From assembly GCA_030737835.1 (NCBI GenBank), contig CM060850.1:13785272-13849271 (forward strand): DNA of 64,000 nt, given 5' to 3'. The notes below the pieces were generated by a model, which made no database searches, was not told the origin of the DNA, and saw only the letters and a list, made by a program, of their open reading frames with translations. Position numbers and translations under genes: made by a program. The stretch's first letter is position 1; every line of letters starts with the position of its first letter. Origin of the DNA: Acorus gramineus. Lineage: Eukaryota > Streptophyta > Magnoliopsida > Acorales > Acoraceae. This document shows positions 36,901-47,960 of the stretch, piece by piece.

Positions 36901-37416
36901 GAGATGGTGAAGACGATTCGCGAGCGTATCCGAGTCGCTCAGAGTCGTCAGAAGAGCTACGCCGACCGCCGTCGCCGTGAGCTCGCCTTCGAGGTCGGTG
37001 ATCATGTGTTCTTGAAGGTGTCCCCGATGAAGGGCATCTTCCGATTCGGTGTGCGGGGCAAGCTGAGTCCGCGTTTCATTGGGCCTTTCCTCATACTCGA
37101 GCGAGTTGGAGAGGTGGCCTATCGCATAGCTCTGCCCCCACAGTTGGCTCAGGCCCATGACGTCTTCCACGTCTCGCAGCTGAGGCGATACGTCCACGAT
37201 CCTGCTCACATCATCCCGTTCGAGCCGCTCGTCTTCGAGCCGGACTTGTCTTTCGTGGAGCAGCCGATTGAGATCATGGACCGCCGCGAGAAGAGGCTCC
37301 GCACCAAGACCGTCCAGCTGGTCAAGGTGCGATGGCAGCACCGTTCCGGTGCCGAGGCCACCTGGGAGCTCGAGGACGCCATGCGTGACGCATATCCGCA
37401 TCTTTTCCCTTCTTAG
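33987..37416 (+). pseudogene. pol: pol of the chromovirus: PR-RT-RNaseH-INT-chromodomain (broken)
   Basis: The protease has the aspartic motif DSGATHSF (about 34080). The RT begins near 34530, has [17 protein letters not shown] and carries the catalytic FIDDILVYS (about 35084). RNase H has [11 protein letters not shown] (about 35520) and ends near DALSRQ. The integrase has its HHCC finger (about 36160-36295), DDE-core motifs such as [12 protein letters not shown] and a GPF module. The C-terminus VKVRW..EATWE is a group II chromodomain, which in this class guides integration to chromatin. Frame changes occur near 33920-33985, 34890 and 35900-36000. The integrase frame is intact from about 35896 to its stop at 37416. 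Confidence 0.92.
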
Positions 37417-37451
37417 ATGTACTTGTATTTATTTTGAGGACAAAATTTCCT

Positions 37452-37464
37452 AAGGGGGGGAGAA
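37452..37464 (+). promoter_or_regulatory. Polypurine tract
   Basis: AAGGGGGGGAGAA sits immediately before the TGTTAT of the 3' LTR, where plus-strand DNA synthesis is primed. Confidence 0.9.
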
Positions 37465-40458
37465 TGTTATATATGTGTCACTTTTTGGCCTATTGGCAAC
37501 CATTGGAGCATTTTTAGCAGTTTTAAAATTTTTTTCGATCGGAACCGCATAATTTTGGACTGTTAGCTATCGTCCGAGTTAGAGGACTCCGATTGAAAAT
37601 CTAACTGCATATTATGTGTCCTGGTGCCATTTTAAGCCACTCATGAAAATTTCATCGAATTCCGGCATCGTTTCAAAAAATTTCGCAGTTCCGGGGCGTA
37701 TCCGGGTTTTTAAGTCGCACACTATATAAGGGTGGGATCTAATTTTCGAGTTACTATTCATCATCCCTACCACTTTCTTTCTCTCTCCCCTCTCTCTTTT
37801 TCTCACTTTCAAGCCCCCTAGACCCCTCAAACCTAAAAACCTAAAGCACGAAGTGTAGATCGGGTCCCGATCTACACTCCGGTGTTTCAAATCCCGTTTC
37901 CGGCGATCCTAGCCTCCCCGACCTCCCCTCTCTCTCCTCTGTTTCGGGCCATTTCAAGGGCCGTGATAGATCGGGGCGTAAGAGAACCGTTGGGAAAGGT
38001 TTCGGCGCGTGGAGAGCAACCGGACTTCGCTCCCTCCCCTTGGTAAGTCTTTTTCCTCTCTTTTCTTGCATAGATGTATGCTAGAGGTGGATCTAGGGTT
38101 GGGTGGTGGTCGGAGGCGGTGGGTGGCCGTCGGGGGCAGTGGGAGGCGGTCGGAGGCCGTTGGAGGCTTTGGGTGGTGGTGGAGGTGCTCGAGCAGTGGC
38201 AGGCCTGTCCCGAGCAGCAGGCAGCAGCGGCAGCGGCTCAGGCAGCGCACAGGCTGGGCGCGCACGGGTGTGCGCGCGTGCGCGCGCGCGCGGGTGAGCG
38301 CGGGTCTGGTGCGAGGAGCTGGTCGTGCTGGGTGCGCTGGGTGGGCTGGCAGTGCTGGCGTGTGGGCTGGTGGCCTCGGGCAGCTCAGGCGCAGGGGCTG
38401 GCAGGGCGCGTGCGTGCGCGCGAGCGTGCGCGCGGGCGTGCACTCGGCGGGGAGAGCTGGAGGCCAGCTAGGCGGGTATGCGCGGGGAGCTGTGCGCGAG
38501 GTGCTGGCCGGAGCAGTGGTGGTGCGTGCGTGAGGTGCTGGCCGGGGCAGTGGTGGTGCGTGCGCGAGGTGCTGGCCGAGGCAGTGGTGGTGTGTGCGCG
38601 GGGTGGTGGCCGAGAGCAGTGCGCGCGGGAGGGCGTGCAGGGTGCGCGCGGAGGGCGCGGTGAGGCGGCGGTGGTGCGCGCGAGGCGCGGCGAGGCGGCA
38701 GAGGTGCGCGCGAGGCGCGGCGAGGTGGCGGAGGTGCGCGCGGGGTGCATGCGGGGCGAGGCGCCGCGCGCGGGGGCGTGCGGGGTGTTCGCTGGCCGGC
38801 GCAAGGCGTGCGGGTGCGTGGGCTAAGGCGCGGCGGTGCACCCGGGCGGTCGGGTGGCCGTGCGGGTGGCTGCCGGGGGTGCGGGTGGTTGCCGGGGGGG
38901 TGTTGGGTGTTTGCTTTGGGGTATTTATTTGTGTATTTAATGATATTTGTGGATTTATACTCACCAGTAATACCCTGTCTTGCAGATCTCGACGGACGGT
39001 CGCGCGTCGACCCGACTTCCGGTGAGTGGGACAACCCAACCCAGTTTGGGAGGCGTTACATGCTTTGGGCGTGTACCGATCTCCCCTGGGGCGTATAGTT
39101 TGTATTAATTATTGCAATTATAATCTATGTAAGCATGATGTGTGTGTAGAATTGCATGCCACCCTAGATTGTGTGATAGGGACTTGCACCCTTAGGATTG
39201 TGCATGAGCCGTGCATCCTGCCACCTCGCTATCATGCTAGGAAAGCCCGACCTGTGCATGCGTCCTATTAGTTTGGTTTATTTAATTAAATGCGAACTGT
39301 AATAATAGATAGCATGCTTAGGGAATATAAGGGGGCCTTGCGAGGTTAACATTGAGACCCGGGTTAGGGTACTCCGTGTTCCTCGTTTGGTTGTCGGATG
39401 TCCTACATCGGGACCTCAGGTTACCCTCCCAAGGTCTCTTTTCCCCATATTGGTCTTATTTATTTCCCTGCATCCTGGTTATGCGCGCTGGTGGAATTCT
39501 GAGGAATTCGAGACATTAGAGTCGTAGAGATGTGCTGTCAGCGGATCCGAGTGGATCATATGCGATGGATAGGCTGTTCTGTTCCCCTCGTCGGATCCGT
39601 GTAGAGACTACCTCGGCGTTAGACAGGTTGTCCCGTGCAGGGGCTCCCATTAGTAGGCGCCTCCTGATTTGGTGAAGGACTGTGCTGAACATGGGAGTGG
39701 CCAAACGACCTACGGAGTGAGGAGAAACTATCGGTGGACCGAGGGTAACCAACAGCCTAGTCAGTCCCAAGAGCCTATGTCACCTGTTGAAGGTGAGGGT
39801 GAGGGTATGGTGGGCCGGCGATGCGACGACCCACAGGATTATGTATGGATGATTATCAACCCGCTAAGTCCAACATCCTAGGTCACCTGTTGAGGGTGAG
39901 GGTGAGGGTGAGGGTATGGGGTTCGGCGATGTAACGAACCCCCGGATTGGAGATATTATGCCACTTGTGGCTTATGACTTGCTTAAATGTGGTTAATATG
40001 AACTGGATGCATGGGTTGTGCTATTCACTGAGCGTGTGGCTCACCCCTCGCATATTGTCTTTTTCAGTGATCTCTGAGGGAGGAGCTTCTCGAGCGACTA
40101 CACCAGTAGAGGAGTAGCGCCGCGTCCCACGAGTTTTGAGGCCATCAGCACCCTTCTTTCTGTTGTATGTATATATCTCTGTGCTTAGGCACCTAGTGGA
40201 TGTTGTATGGATTTTATTTGTGTATATATATGGACATGTTGGCTCTCACAGGACGTATGATTATGTATCGAGTCTGTAGTATGTTTTGACTACAGACTCA
40301 GTCTTTTAGCTTCCGCATTTGGTGTATATATTATGTCAGCCCTGCTTTTATCTTTGTTGTCACTTTTATTTGTTGTTGTGGTATATTATTGAACTCTTGT
40401 TACTGATGTCATATATACACTTGCCGTGTCCCGGGGACGGCCGCCCTGGGGCGTGACA
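37465..40458 (+). repeat. 3' LTR (2994 bp)
   Basis: Same order of parts as the 5' LTR: TATA box at 37722-37730, donor at 38043, GC-rich block about 38090-38905, acceptor at 38985, and the GAGGGT-type repeat near 39791-39916. It ends TGACA and is followed by the TSD copy TAACC. The two LTRs look very similar by eye; identity was not computed. Confidence 0.95.
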
Positions 40459-40463
40459 TAACC

Positions 40464-42300
40464 AGCTTCCAGCACAAGATCACACAAGTAATACAAGTAC
40501 ATCAAAACAAGCCAAAAGAAATCCCTACTACACAGCCCCCTAATTTCAACCAACCCAGGTATCTGTAGTCTCGTGTCAAACTTTATATTGTTTTGCTAAT
40601 TAGCAATAACAAGAGTCTACATTCAATTTTGCAATACTAAAGTGGATAATGAATATTTGAAATAGTTTCAAAAAACAAAAACCCTGGGCTTATTTAAAGG
40701 AAAGTGCTCAGTGTACCTATATCAATCAAAATGTCACAGACAGAAGTATAGAATAAGAAAACAGAGATGAAATGGAAACAGAGCCAGAGAAATTCATTTG
40801 GACACCATAACATGTACTCATCTTGACATTAAGTTTTTATTTGGTATTTCTAAAAAGTTTTAATTTGTTTTCACTTCACGTTAAGTCCTAAAATCCAATG
40901 TTCAATAAGGAATTAGGAGTGGCACAATCATGCTTTCATAGATGTGTAACGTCTACACAGAAAATAGAAATACTAATAATTAGTCTTTCATGACTTACTA
41001 CACAAGTATATTAAAGTGAAAAGAAAAAAAAATTGCATGCCGATTCATTCAGCAAAACAAAGTGATGCTAATGATGAGGTGCAAAAACCTTCAATCAGAA
41101 ACATGTCTATAAATGAAAAGCATCTAAGTCTGTACCAAAAGTTATGTCCAGATACTATAGTGGGATTCTGTAAGTAATAACTAATGGAAAGGAAAAGAAA
41201 CAAAAAGAGCTAAAAGTTTGTAGCTAATAATCAAATTTGTTGTAGCTAGCGTTTGTTAAGCACTCCCTAACGGTCTTCACCTCTCCCTGACAGTCTTCAT
41301 CTCACCCCCGGTGCCACCTCTCCCGAGTTTCACTGCCTTTCTCAGCTTGATCTCTTCACTATCTATCATCCAAGCGAAAGGTTAGGCCCCTCCATGTTGT
41401 TCTTTGTTATATTCATTGTTAGAAATCCAAATTTGTGTTACATTTATTTGTATATCTTTTCCAATAGTAGACACCCTAGTTTTGTTTCCCAAACATATCC
41501 CTATTTTTATGTTAGTTTGTAAAATTGTTGATTAGAAATGGTTTGTTGAAAGAAATGTAAAGTTTATTGATGAATGAAATGAGTGACATTTGGTTGATTA
41601 AAAGTGACATTTAGGTTATTTGAGGATGAATTAGTGTATTGATTGTTTTTCTCATTAGATAATTGAAAGTTGTGTGTAAAACCATTATGGGTTGGAGGAA
41701 TAATGAATATCAACCTTAATGCATAGTGGTTGATTCAACGTATTGATTAGTTGAATGATTCTTGTTTGATAAATCAATGTGTACCATTGGTTATCTGTGA
41801 AATATTTCATTAAAGTTCTAAAAAATTTTATGATCAAATAAGAACATTTTCCCTCTATCCTCTCCTAGCATTATTTGTTTTTTTGCATATGCATGAGTAC
41901 TTACTTGGCTGTTAAGAGATTCAAAAATAGAAGAAGATTCGGAGATTGATGAAATCCTCTAATCTCTGCAATTGTTGGACAATTGTAGGACTCAACAACC
42001 ACTATTTTATTTTTTGCCCTAGATGGCTGATTTGTATGTTTTCCCCTTGTGGGTTGTCGGATTTGTAGTCTACAAATTGTGTTTAAATTTGTTGTTGAAT
42101 GTGGTTGAATTTGTTGTTGAATATGTTGATTGTGTTTCAATGTGTTGTATAAGTGTAGCATAGATTTCATGATATGATGAAATTCTTCAAGTGTGGATAG
42201 ACAGAAAATATACAATGTGGTTGAATTCACTGTATTACAAAATCTCACAATTCAGATTTAATTCTGTAGGATTCGACCCAACCCAAATATTTACTACCCA
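40464..42300. other. Interior of the MULE-like element, right of the retrotransposon
   Basis: No convincing gene. The minus-strand open frame 41901-42248 (115 aa) has no recognisable domain. Around 41255-41390 the sequence is CT-rich and leader-like. Captured gene fragments are possible but none is identified. Confidence 0.35.
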
Positions 42301-42810
42301 CACTGTGGGATATTGTTGACTTGTTTCATCTGTATCGACAGTTTTGCGTGTCAAACCTAGGAGCCATTATATAGGGTACCTCATACGACACCTTCAGTAT
42401 GTATTGTTGCAGTGAACACTGATGCTAGTGATGTCGACCAACGTAATTAAACAACTAAACTGCCTCCTATTGACATCTTGTGTCGATGTATATTGTAACC
42501 TCGGACACTGAAGTTGTCGACCGAAGTTGATCCAATATGTTTCATTACAAATATTTGTCACCAAGACCATTGTCGACGAAAAAGAATAATTTGACAAAAC
42601 GTTGGTCAATGCGATGGACAATAGGTTTTGAGTGGGGGTAGGGTTTTAATTACCAACAGATTTTGGTGGTGGGGAAGGGTAGGTGTGGGTTAGGTTTTTT
42701 TGGGGTGCAATGGGATGGGGTGGTGGTGGTTTCATTTCTAAACACATAAAATAAATTTTTAAAGGGATGGGTTACTTGATGGGATAGTAATAACTGCCCC
42801 CAATGTTTTA

Positions 42811-43181
42811 TTATTGTTTTCTTATCATTATACCATATATTGCAATAAATTTTAAATATAATTAGTTTATATAATTTTTTTACATTGTAGTTTTTTGTTA
42901 ACCATGAAAGAAATTCTATGAAAATTGGTTTAGCCAACCCCAAATAAATTCATGTCTCCATCTCTCGGGACAATGTTAGTGAGTATCCAATAGTTGTTCA
43001 CGAGCGCAAGATAAATTTTTTAAAATATGATTTATGAAATTAATATGTTGTTTTTATTTAAAATATTTAATATAATTATTTTAAAAAATCAAATGGATTG
43101 AATCTCATTAAATGAAAGTGACTCTTTTCTCATTATGGCGGATGTCCTCTTGAGTATTTCATGGACAACTAAAGGGACTAA
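42811..43181. other. AT-rich spacer, no gene
   Basis: Short AT-rich stretch between the MULE-like right TSD and the next MITE; nothing recognisable. Confidence 0.45.
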
Positions 43182-43428
43182 GGTCCTGTTTGGATCTGTA
43201 TTTGTTCAAATTTGATGATAAAAAAGTCGATAACACTATCTCAAATTCGAATAGGTCTTCGTGTTTGCATCATCATTGTTCCACACAGTCTATTAAAACC
43301 TTGTCCAATTTTGTTTTCTTGGTATTTCCAAACACAGCGAAAACAATGATTCTAGAACATGGAGTTTACACGCCTGGATTCTTGGAACACGGGTGGGGGG
43401 CGGCGGGGCCACACATCCAAACGGACCC
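43182..43428. mobile_element. Harbinger-type MITE (247 bp) flanked by TAA
   Basis: The left end GGTCCTGTTTGGAT pairs with the right end ATCCAAACGGACC. TAA is present at 43179-43181 and 43429-43431. The interior has no gene. Confidence 0.7.
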
Positions 43429-43858
43429 TAAATCACAATGTGATAAGTCATCCACAGATTGATCATACAATAGCTTGTAAGTTTAATTTAAGAAAATTAT
43501 CAAATGTCCGTCTAATTAAACAATACTTGTAAGGGCGCTGTTACTCTCATGCACCTTGATAAACACTATCGCCGCCCCATTATTTAGCCCACACCGACCA
43601 AATTTTGTAGCATCTAAGCCCACCATATATGTATCTAAATTTATTTCAACCTGTAAACCCACCTCATTCATCCCTCACTTGCTCTCTCCTTAACCTCCCT
43701 CACCATTCTGTCACCATCACCACTGCATAACACAACTACAACCACAAACTGGAGAGTCGTTGGTGCCGAGGCTAGTAGAGGGAGAAGGAAGAGTTTGGGG
43801 GATTAGGATTCATTGGGGTGGGAAGGTCAATACTTGTGAGGTCGATGTTACTCTCATA

Positions 43859-44573
43859 TAGACCTATCAACAGGTTGTGGTTCGACTCGAACCCGACTCG
43901 ATAAAAGGCGTAAAAAACCTGAGCAAAAGGATCTAAGATTCGATATGGACCTGACCAGAAAGACCCAATCATCCAAACGAGACGGGTCCGGGTCTATCCC
44001 AACCCGATCCTATGGCCCTGTTGGACCCAATACTATTTTAGGTATTAGCTAGGAATTCTAATAATAAGTAATAACCCTTCCCTTATTTTTTTATAACCCA
44101 ACCTAAATATTTACTACCAAACCAAAGTATCCACTATCCAGGCTCACCCAAACTCACAATGTCATTAACCCACCCATATCCCAAACCTTAACAAACATTA
44201 TAAACATACCTTCGGTCTCCTGTCTCTCTCCATGGTGCAACAAAACCCTAACAAACCCTCTCACTCTCTCTATACTTCACACACACTCTCTGATCTTCCA
44301 TACCAAATGTAACAACAACAAAAACAAAAAGCCCAAACCTTTCCAAATCCCTCCTCCAATGATGGAATCCCAAGAAACCCACATCATTGAAATCCCCTCC
44401 GCCGAACCCATTCTCGACCACCACCCACTCAAAGAGATCTCCAAGAACGCTGTGGCCTACCGTGTCTGCGAGTCCTCTGTACTTGAATCGGGTAGACCCG
44501 TACTCGAACCCAAGTCCGAGTCGGGTTCGGATCCACCTCGACTAGGCTTAGACCCGATCCGTTGACAGGCTTA
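43859..44573. mobile_element. Non-autonomous hAT element (715 bp) carrying a gene-like fragment
   Basis: The left end TAGACCTATCAACAGG pairs with the inverted right end TAAGCCTGTCAACGG, the same family as the element at 4553-5487. Flanks CTCTCATA (43851) and CTTTCATG (44574) agree at 6 of 8 positions, and the uninterrupted copy 1 of the duplication has CTCTCATG at this site, supporting an old 8-bp TSD. GACCCG-rich subterminal sequence is present. The interior 44212-44503 is not AT-rich filler but resembles a gene start. Confidence 0.75.
44359..44505 (+). pseudogene. Captured 5' end of an unidentified plant gene inside a hAT element
   Basis: A CT-rich leader-like stretch (about 44215-44355) precedes an open frame starting MMESQETHIIEIP and running through DHHPLKEISKNAVAYR before entering the hAT subterminal repeats at about 44505. 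Codon-like composition and the leader suggest a captured first exon. I do not recognise the parent protein with confidence. The open frame continues to 44565, but the last 20 residues are transposon sequence. Confidence 0.5.
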
Positions 44574-44872
44574 CTTTCATGCACCTTAATAAACACTATC
44601 GCCACCCTTCAGCCACACCAGCCAAATTTTGTAGCATGTAAGCCTATTATATATGTATCTAAATTTATTTCAACCTGTAAACCCACCCCATTCATTCCTC
44701 GCTCTCCCCCTAACCTCTCTCTTCATAATACTATCACCATCGCCACCACATACCACCACCACATCCACAAACTGGAGTTACTGGAGACGAGGCCAAACGA
44801 TGGAGAAGGAAGAGTTGGGGGATTATGATTCATTGGGGTGGGAAGGTCCGGTGGATTAATGTTTTTCGAAAA

Positions 44873-45127
44873 AGAAAAATGTTAAACTGCCAGTCATTTT
44901 TATAGTCAAATATTCAGATCATACATGTTTTTTATTTTTTTAAAATCCTAAATATAATCTACTGAGGTATATACTTTAATTAAAAAAATATATATCGTTC
45001 TATTTTGAGTTTAATGAACTCATTTTTAATAAATGTAAGAAAACTTTTAAAGATGATTCACTGGATATCTAACAAGGAATACAGAACTGTATTTTAGATT
45101 TTAAAAAATTGAGTATAACAACGCCCT
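44873..45127. mobile_element. MULE-type MITE, copy A
   Basis: The left side GTTAAACTGCCAGTCATTTT pairs with the right side AAAATTGAGTATAACAACGC when inverted. The interior shares phrases with copies at 47393, 59591 and 60117 (ATATATCG, GAGTTTAATGAACT, a conserved TTTTTAATAAATGTAAG-like block). Non-coding. Confidence 0.6.
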
Positions 45128-45481
45128 TTAAAAACCATGTAACATGTTTTTTCTATTTTTATTAGAGTGAACTCTTGGATTTACAGGGTGGGATAATCGT
45201 GCCTACCTATAATTATTGGGTTTTTACACGACCTGAACGAGACATGATTAATATATAAGAATAATATCAGGACTATTATTATGTCGTGTAGTCTTGATTT
45301 GATAAAAGAATAATAAAAGATGTTATTTTCATTCAACTAATGTATATCTTCATAAAAAATGATATATAGCCACCAATTTCAAATGATGTTTTATTTAATA
45401 TTATTTTTAGTGAAAGGGGAGGTATACGCATCATTTCAAATGATGTTGTGTTGTAATATACTTAATATGTAGTCTCGAATG

Positions 45482-45640
45482 ACCATACCATAACGGTTCA
45501 GCGTTTGTTTATTTGTGTTAATGGTAGGTCTTGGATTCGAGTCTTAGTCCTGACTTACTCACCTGACAAATAGACAGAGGTAACATTCCCAGCTTCACTG
45601 TAAGATAAGCCACGAGGGATTTCTCCGATAATAAAATACA
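45482..45640 (+). mobile_element. Possible tRNA-derived SINE
   Basis: GGATTCGAGTC at 45533-45543 matches the B box of a tRNA-type polymerase III promoter. Upstream AACGGTTCAGCG may be a decayed A box. The downstream CACGAGGGATTTCTCCGATA and A-rich tail resemble plant SINE bodies. No TSD was found and there is no tRNA cloverleaf. Confidence 0.35.
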
Positions 45641-46141
45641 TACACACACTAATATGTACCACTTCTTATGCTTTTTTTTCCATTATCCAAAACTAGTATA
45701 ATTAATATTACCGGGAAAATGATATGTTAAGCCCCTCTCCAACACTGGTTTTCTTTTTATATCATACACTCTTCTATTAAAGTACATACACTCATATGAA
45801 ATGAAGTATACTAAGATATATTATTGTATTTTTTTATGTTGAAAAAGTGATAGAAAAAAAATTTAGTTATACACTATGATTGAACCCCATACACTATGAT
45901 AACACATATATACCACATCATCATTAGTGTACGGGGTCACAAAACGGATTGAATGTATTACTGCTAACAATATAGATAAGTGCTTTAGGAGCAGCGGCGT
46001 CGGGAGTAATTTTTTAAATGCTTCTTATTCTTCTGGAATGGTTTTTATAGATATATGATCGTTCTCTTTATTTTATTTTCTATGTTTCCTTCTTATTTTG
46101 TAAGTACTCCTTTAGAAGTGTATAGACTTATCATTTTATTT
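45641..46141. other. AT-rich spacer with MITE-like phrases, no gene
   Basis: The region about 45740-45960 has phrases (ACACTATGATA, GTACATACACTCAT) shared with about 63610-63850, suggesting a decayed repeat family. No boundaries were identified. Confidence 0.35.
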
Positions 46142-46999
46142 TAGGAAAATATCTTCTTAACTCTCTGAAATCTTTTTAAAATCACAAAAAGTCTATCTAA
46201 AATTAGATAATCGTCCTAAGTCCCCATAAAATATATATGGTTAACGAATTTAGTCCCTTGGTCAAGAGTATATTGAAATAAGTCCTCAGAAACTTGTTAA
46301 AATTGGATTCAGTTCCTACAAACTTTATTAAATTATATTTAATCCTTTTGTAAGACAAAAATGCCCCTGTCATTTTTTAACATCCCCATCTCTTAAAATG
46401 TTATCCTCAACTGTAAAAAAATATATATCGATCAAATCTCATTTGATCTATAAAATTGAATTATTTTTCAACATTTTCACCTCCTTAATTTTATTACAGA
46501 GACTGAACAAAAAAAATTACAGCTTCATCAACTCCATTACAAAATCAGTAGAGAAAACAATTTAAAAACCCAATCAAAATTCTATAATACATTCTTAACT
46601 CAAAATTAATAGCAATAAAAAACATAACACCTTGATTATAAAACTATAATTTGTTTAATAAAATTTAAATAAATCAATACATATTTTTAGATAATCACAT
46701 AGATTTTTTTGTGATTTTAAGAAGATTTCATAGAGTTAAGACAATTTTTAAATGTCAGATGGATTTTTTTCAATTTTCATAAGTTTTTAAAGAGTTATAT
46801 CGATTTTTTTAAAGAAAAAAAATAAAGTTTAAAAGGGTATAACAGTAATTTACCATGCATGGTTAGGGTTAACCATACATCTCGTTAATTATAAAGACTA
46901 AAATAAATATTATCTAATAAGATAGAGACCTGAAAAAATTTATCAATTTTATAAAGACTTTTTCTGATTTTCATGAGTTTCTGTGGAGCTAGATCGATT
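46142..46999. mobile_element. Element with degenerate terminal inverted repeats of about 70 bp
   Basis: The left end (GGAAAATATCTTCTTAAC, ATCACAAAAAGTCTA, AAATTAGATAA) is matched in inverted order by the right end at about 46930-46999 (CAAAAAG-, TCAG- and GAAAAATCGATC-type words). The interior is AT-rich and non-coding. The repeats are diverged, so this is an old copy. Confidence 0.5.
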
Positions 47000-47392
47000 T
47001 TTCCCTTTATTTGAAAAAAAGTAAAATAATTTCAACAACTGGCACTTGTGAACAAACATAGGATCTTTTGTGGTGAAACCTCAGTGAAAATCATGTGGCA
47101 GAAAATGAATGGTTGCCACGTGGGTGTTGTGAGTGCATATAAAAAGTAAACTTAATTTCGAGAAACTCTTGCAGTTAAGAGTATATAAAAAAGTAAAAAA
47201 AAAAAAAAAAAATACTCTGCATATGTGATAGTCTCTGATTGGTTACCACAGAATCACGCAGGATCTGATCCCTGAACAAAAAGAGACTTTATTTTCAGGG
47301 ACTGGGCTTGCTTATGCTATCGGAGCACGTAAACAGAGAACACATGTTCAATCATTATGTTAAAGAAAGATTGACATTACTACTAATCTTAG
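47000..47392. other. AT-rich spacer, no gene
   Basis: Contains an A run (47189-47208). No recognisable gene. Confidence 0.4.
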
Positions 47393-47655
47393 AAAAATGT
47401 TACACTTGGTACATTTTACACTTTTAAAATAGAGATGACACGTGTTTTTAATTTTTTTAAAATCATATAACTCATTTCATGATATAAGTATTTTATAAAT
47501 ATAAAATAGATAATCTAATGAATTATATAATATCATTTATAAAAATATGAAAAAAAAAATAATTGAGGTACATGCATCGATATAGTGAGGGGGAGGGGGC
47601 GCTTAGGTATTTATGATCGTATTTGAGACTGTAAAAAAAATTGAGTATAATAGAG
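47393..47655. mobile_element. MULE-type MITE, copy C
   Basis: The left side ATGTTACACTTGGTACATTT and right side AAAAAATTGAGTATAATAGAG are inverted relatives. The interior resembles copy A (44873) and copy B (60117). Non-coding. Confidence 0.55.
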
Positions 47656-47960
47656 CTCATAATCTTACGTACAATAGTTTTGTTGCTCTAATGTTTTTTC
47701 ATATTTTGAAATATATTTTATATGTAATGAAAAATGAATTATATACTATAATAAAATATATATAACCCCTAAAAAAAACCTGCGTGTTTTATCTCACCAG
47801 CATGTAATGAGAAAATGATGTGTAGCCCTGTGTAATGCTGCAAGCCCCTTCTACAAACGTCACTGGTGTTCTTTTAAATAAATAAAGCGCTCACCATTGA
47901 ATTACATATTGTTATAAAAAATGAAGAGTACATTGAGATATACTAATTTAATTTTAGAGA

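Larger units (their letters stand above)
29535..40458 (+). mobile_element. Ty3/gypsy chromovirus (Tekay/Del-like), full length, decayed coding region
   Basis: Two LTRs (29535-32509 and 37465-40458), both beginning TGTTAT and ending TGACA, bound a 4955-bp interior. The 5-bp TSD TAACC lies at 29530-29534 and 40459-40463. A primer-binding site for initiator tRNA-Met and a purine tract sit at the expected places. Domain order is gag, protease, reverse transcriptase, RNase H, integrase, then a C-terminal chromodomain, the order of chromoviruses; the very long LTRs and chromodomain suggest the Tekay/Del clade. At least five frame breaks make it non-autonomous. It is nested inside the MULE-like element and is therefore the younger of the two. 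Confidence 0.95.
28255..42801. mobile_element. MULE-like element with perfect 9-bp TSD, interrupted by an LTR retrotransposon
   Basis: The left end GGGGGCTGTTATTACAACCC and the inverted right end GGGGGCAGTTATTACTATCC match over about 20 bp. The flanks AATGTTTTA at 28246-28254 and 42802-42810 are identical, and 9 bp is the Mutator-like duplication length. Total span is 14,547 bp. Removing the inserted retrotransposon and one 5-bp TSD leaves about 3.6 kb. No MULE transposase was recognised, so it is non-autonomous or a gene-carrying (Pack-MULE type) element. The right part (about 42300-42650) has GTCGAC-rich sequence of unknown origin. Confidence 0.8.
43521..44857. repeat. Tandem duplication (307-bp period), second copy split by a hAT element
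   Basis: CAATACTTGT begins copy 1 at 43521 and copy 2 at 43828. Both continue with TGTTACTCTCAT, but in copy 2 the sequence is interrupted at 43859 by a hAT element and resumes at 44574 (CTTTCATGCACCTT, ACACTATCGCC, CCAAATTTTGTAGCAT, TCAACCTGTAAACCCACC), ending near 44857 with ATTCATTGGGGTGGGAAGG as in copy 1. The duplicated unit is CT-rich and has no identified gene. Confidence 0.8.

Noticed and set aside
41901..42248. 115-aa minus-strand frame inside the MULE-like element
   Set aside because: Low-complexity, no recognisable domain and no splice or promoter context; kept only as a possible captured fragment in the region note.
45533..45543. B-box match as a tRNA gene
   Set aside because: No acceptor stem, no anticodon arm and no convincing A box; at best a SINE head.
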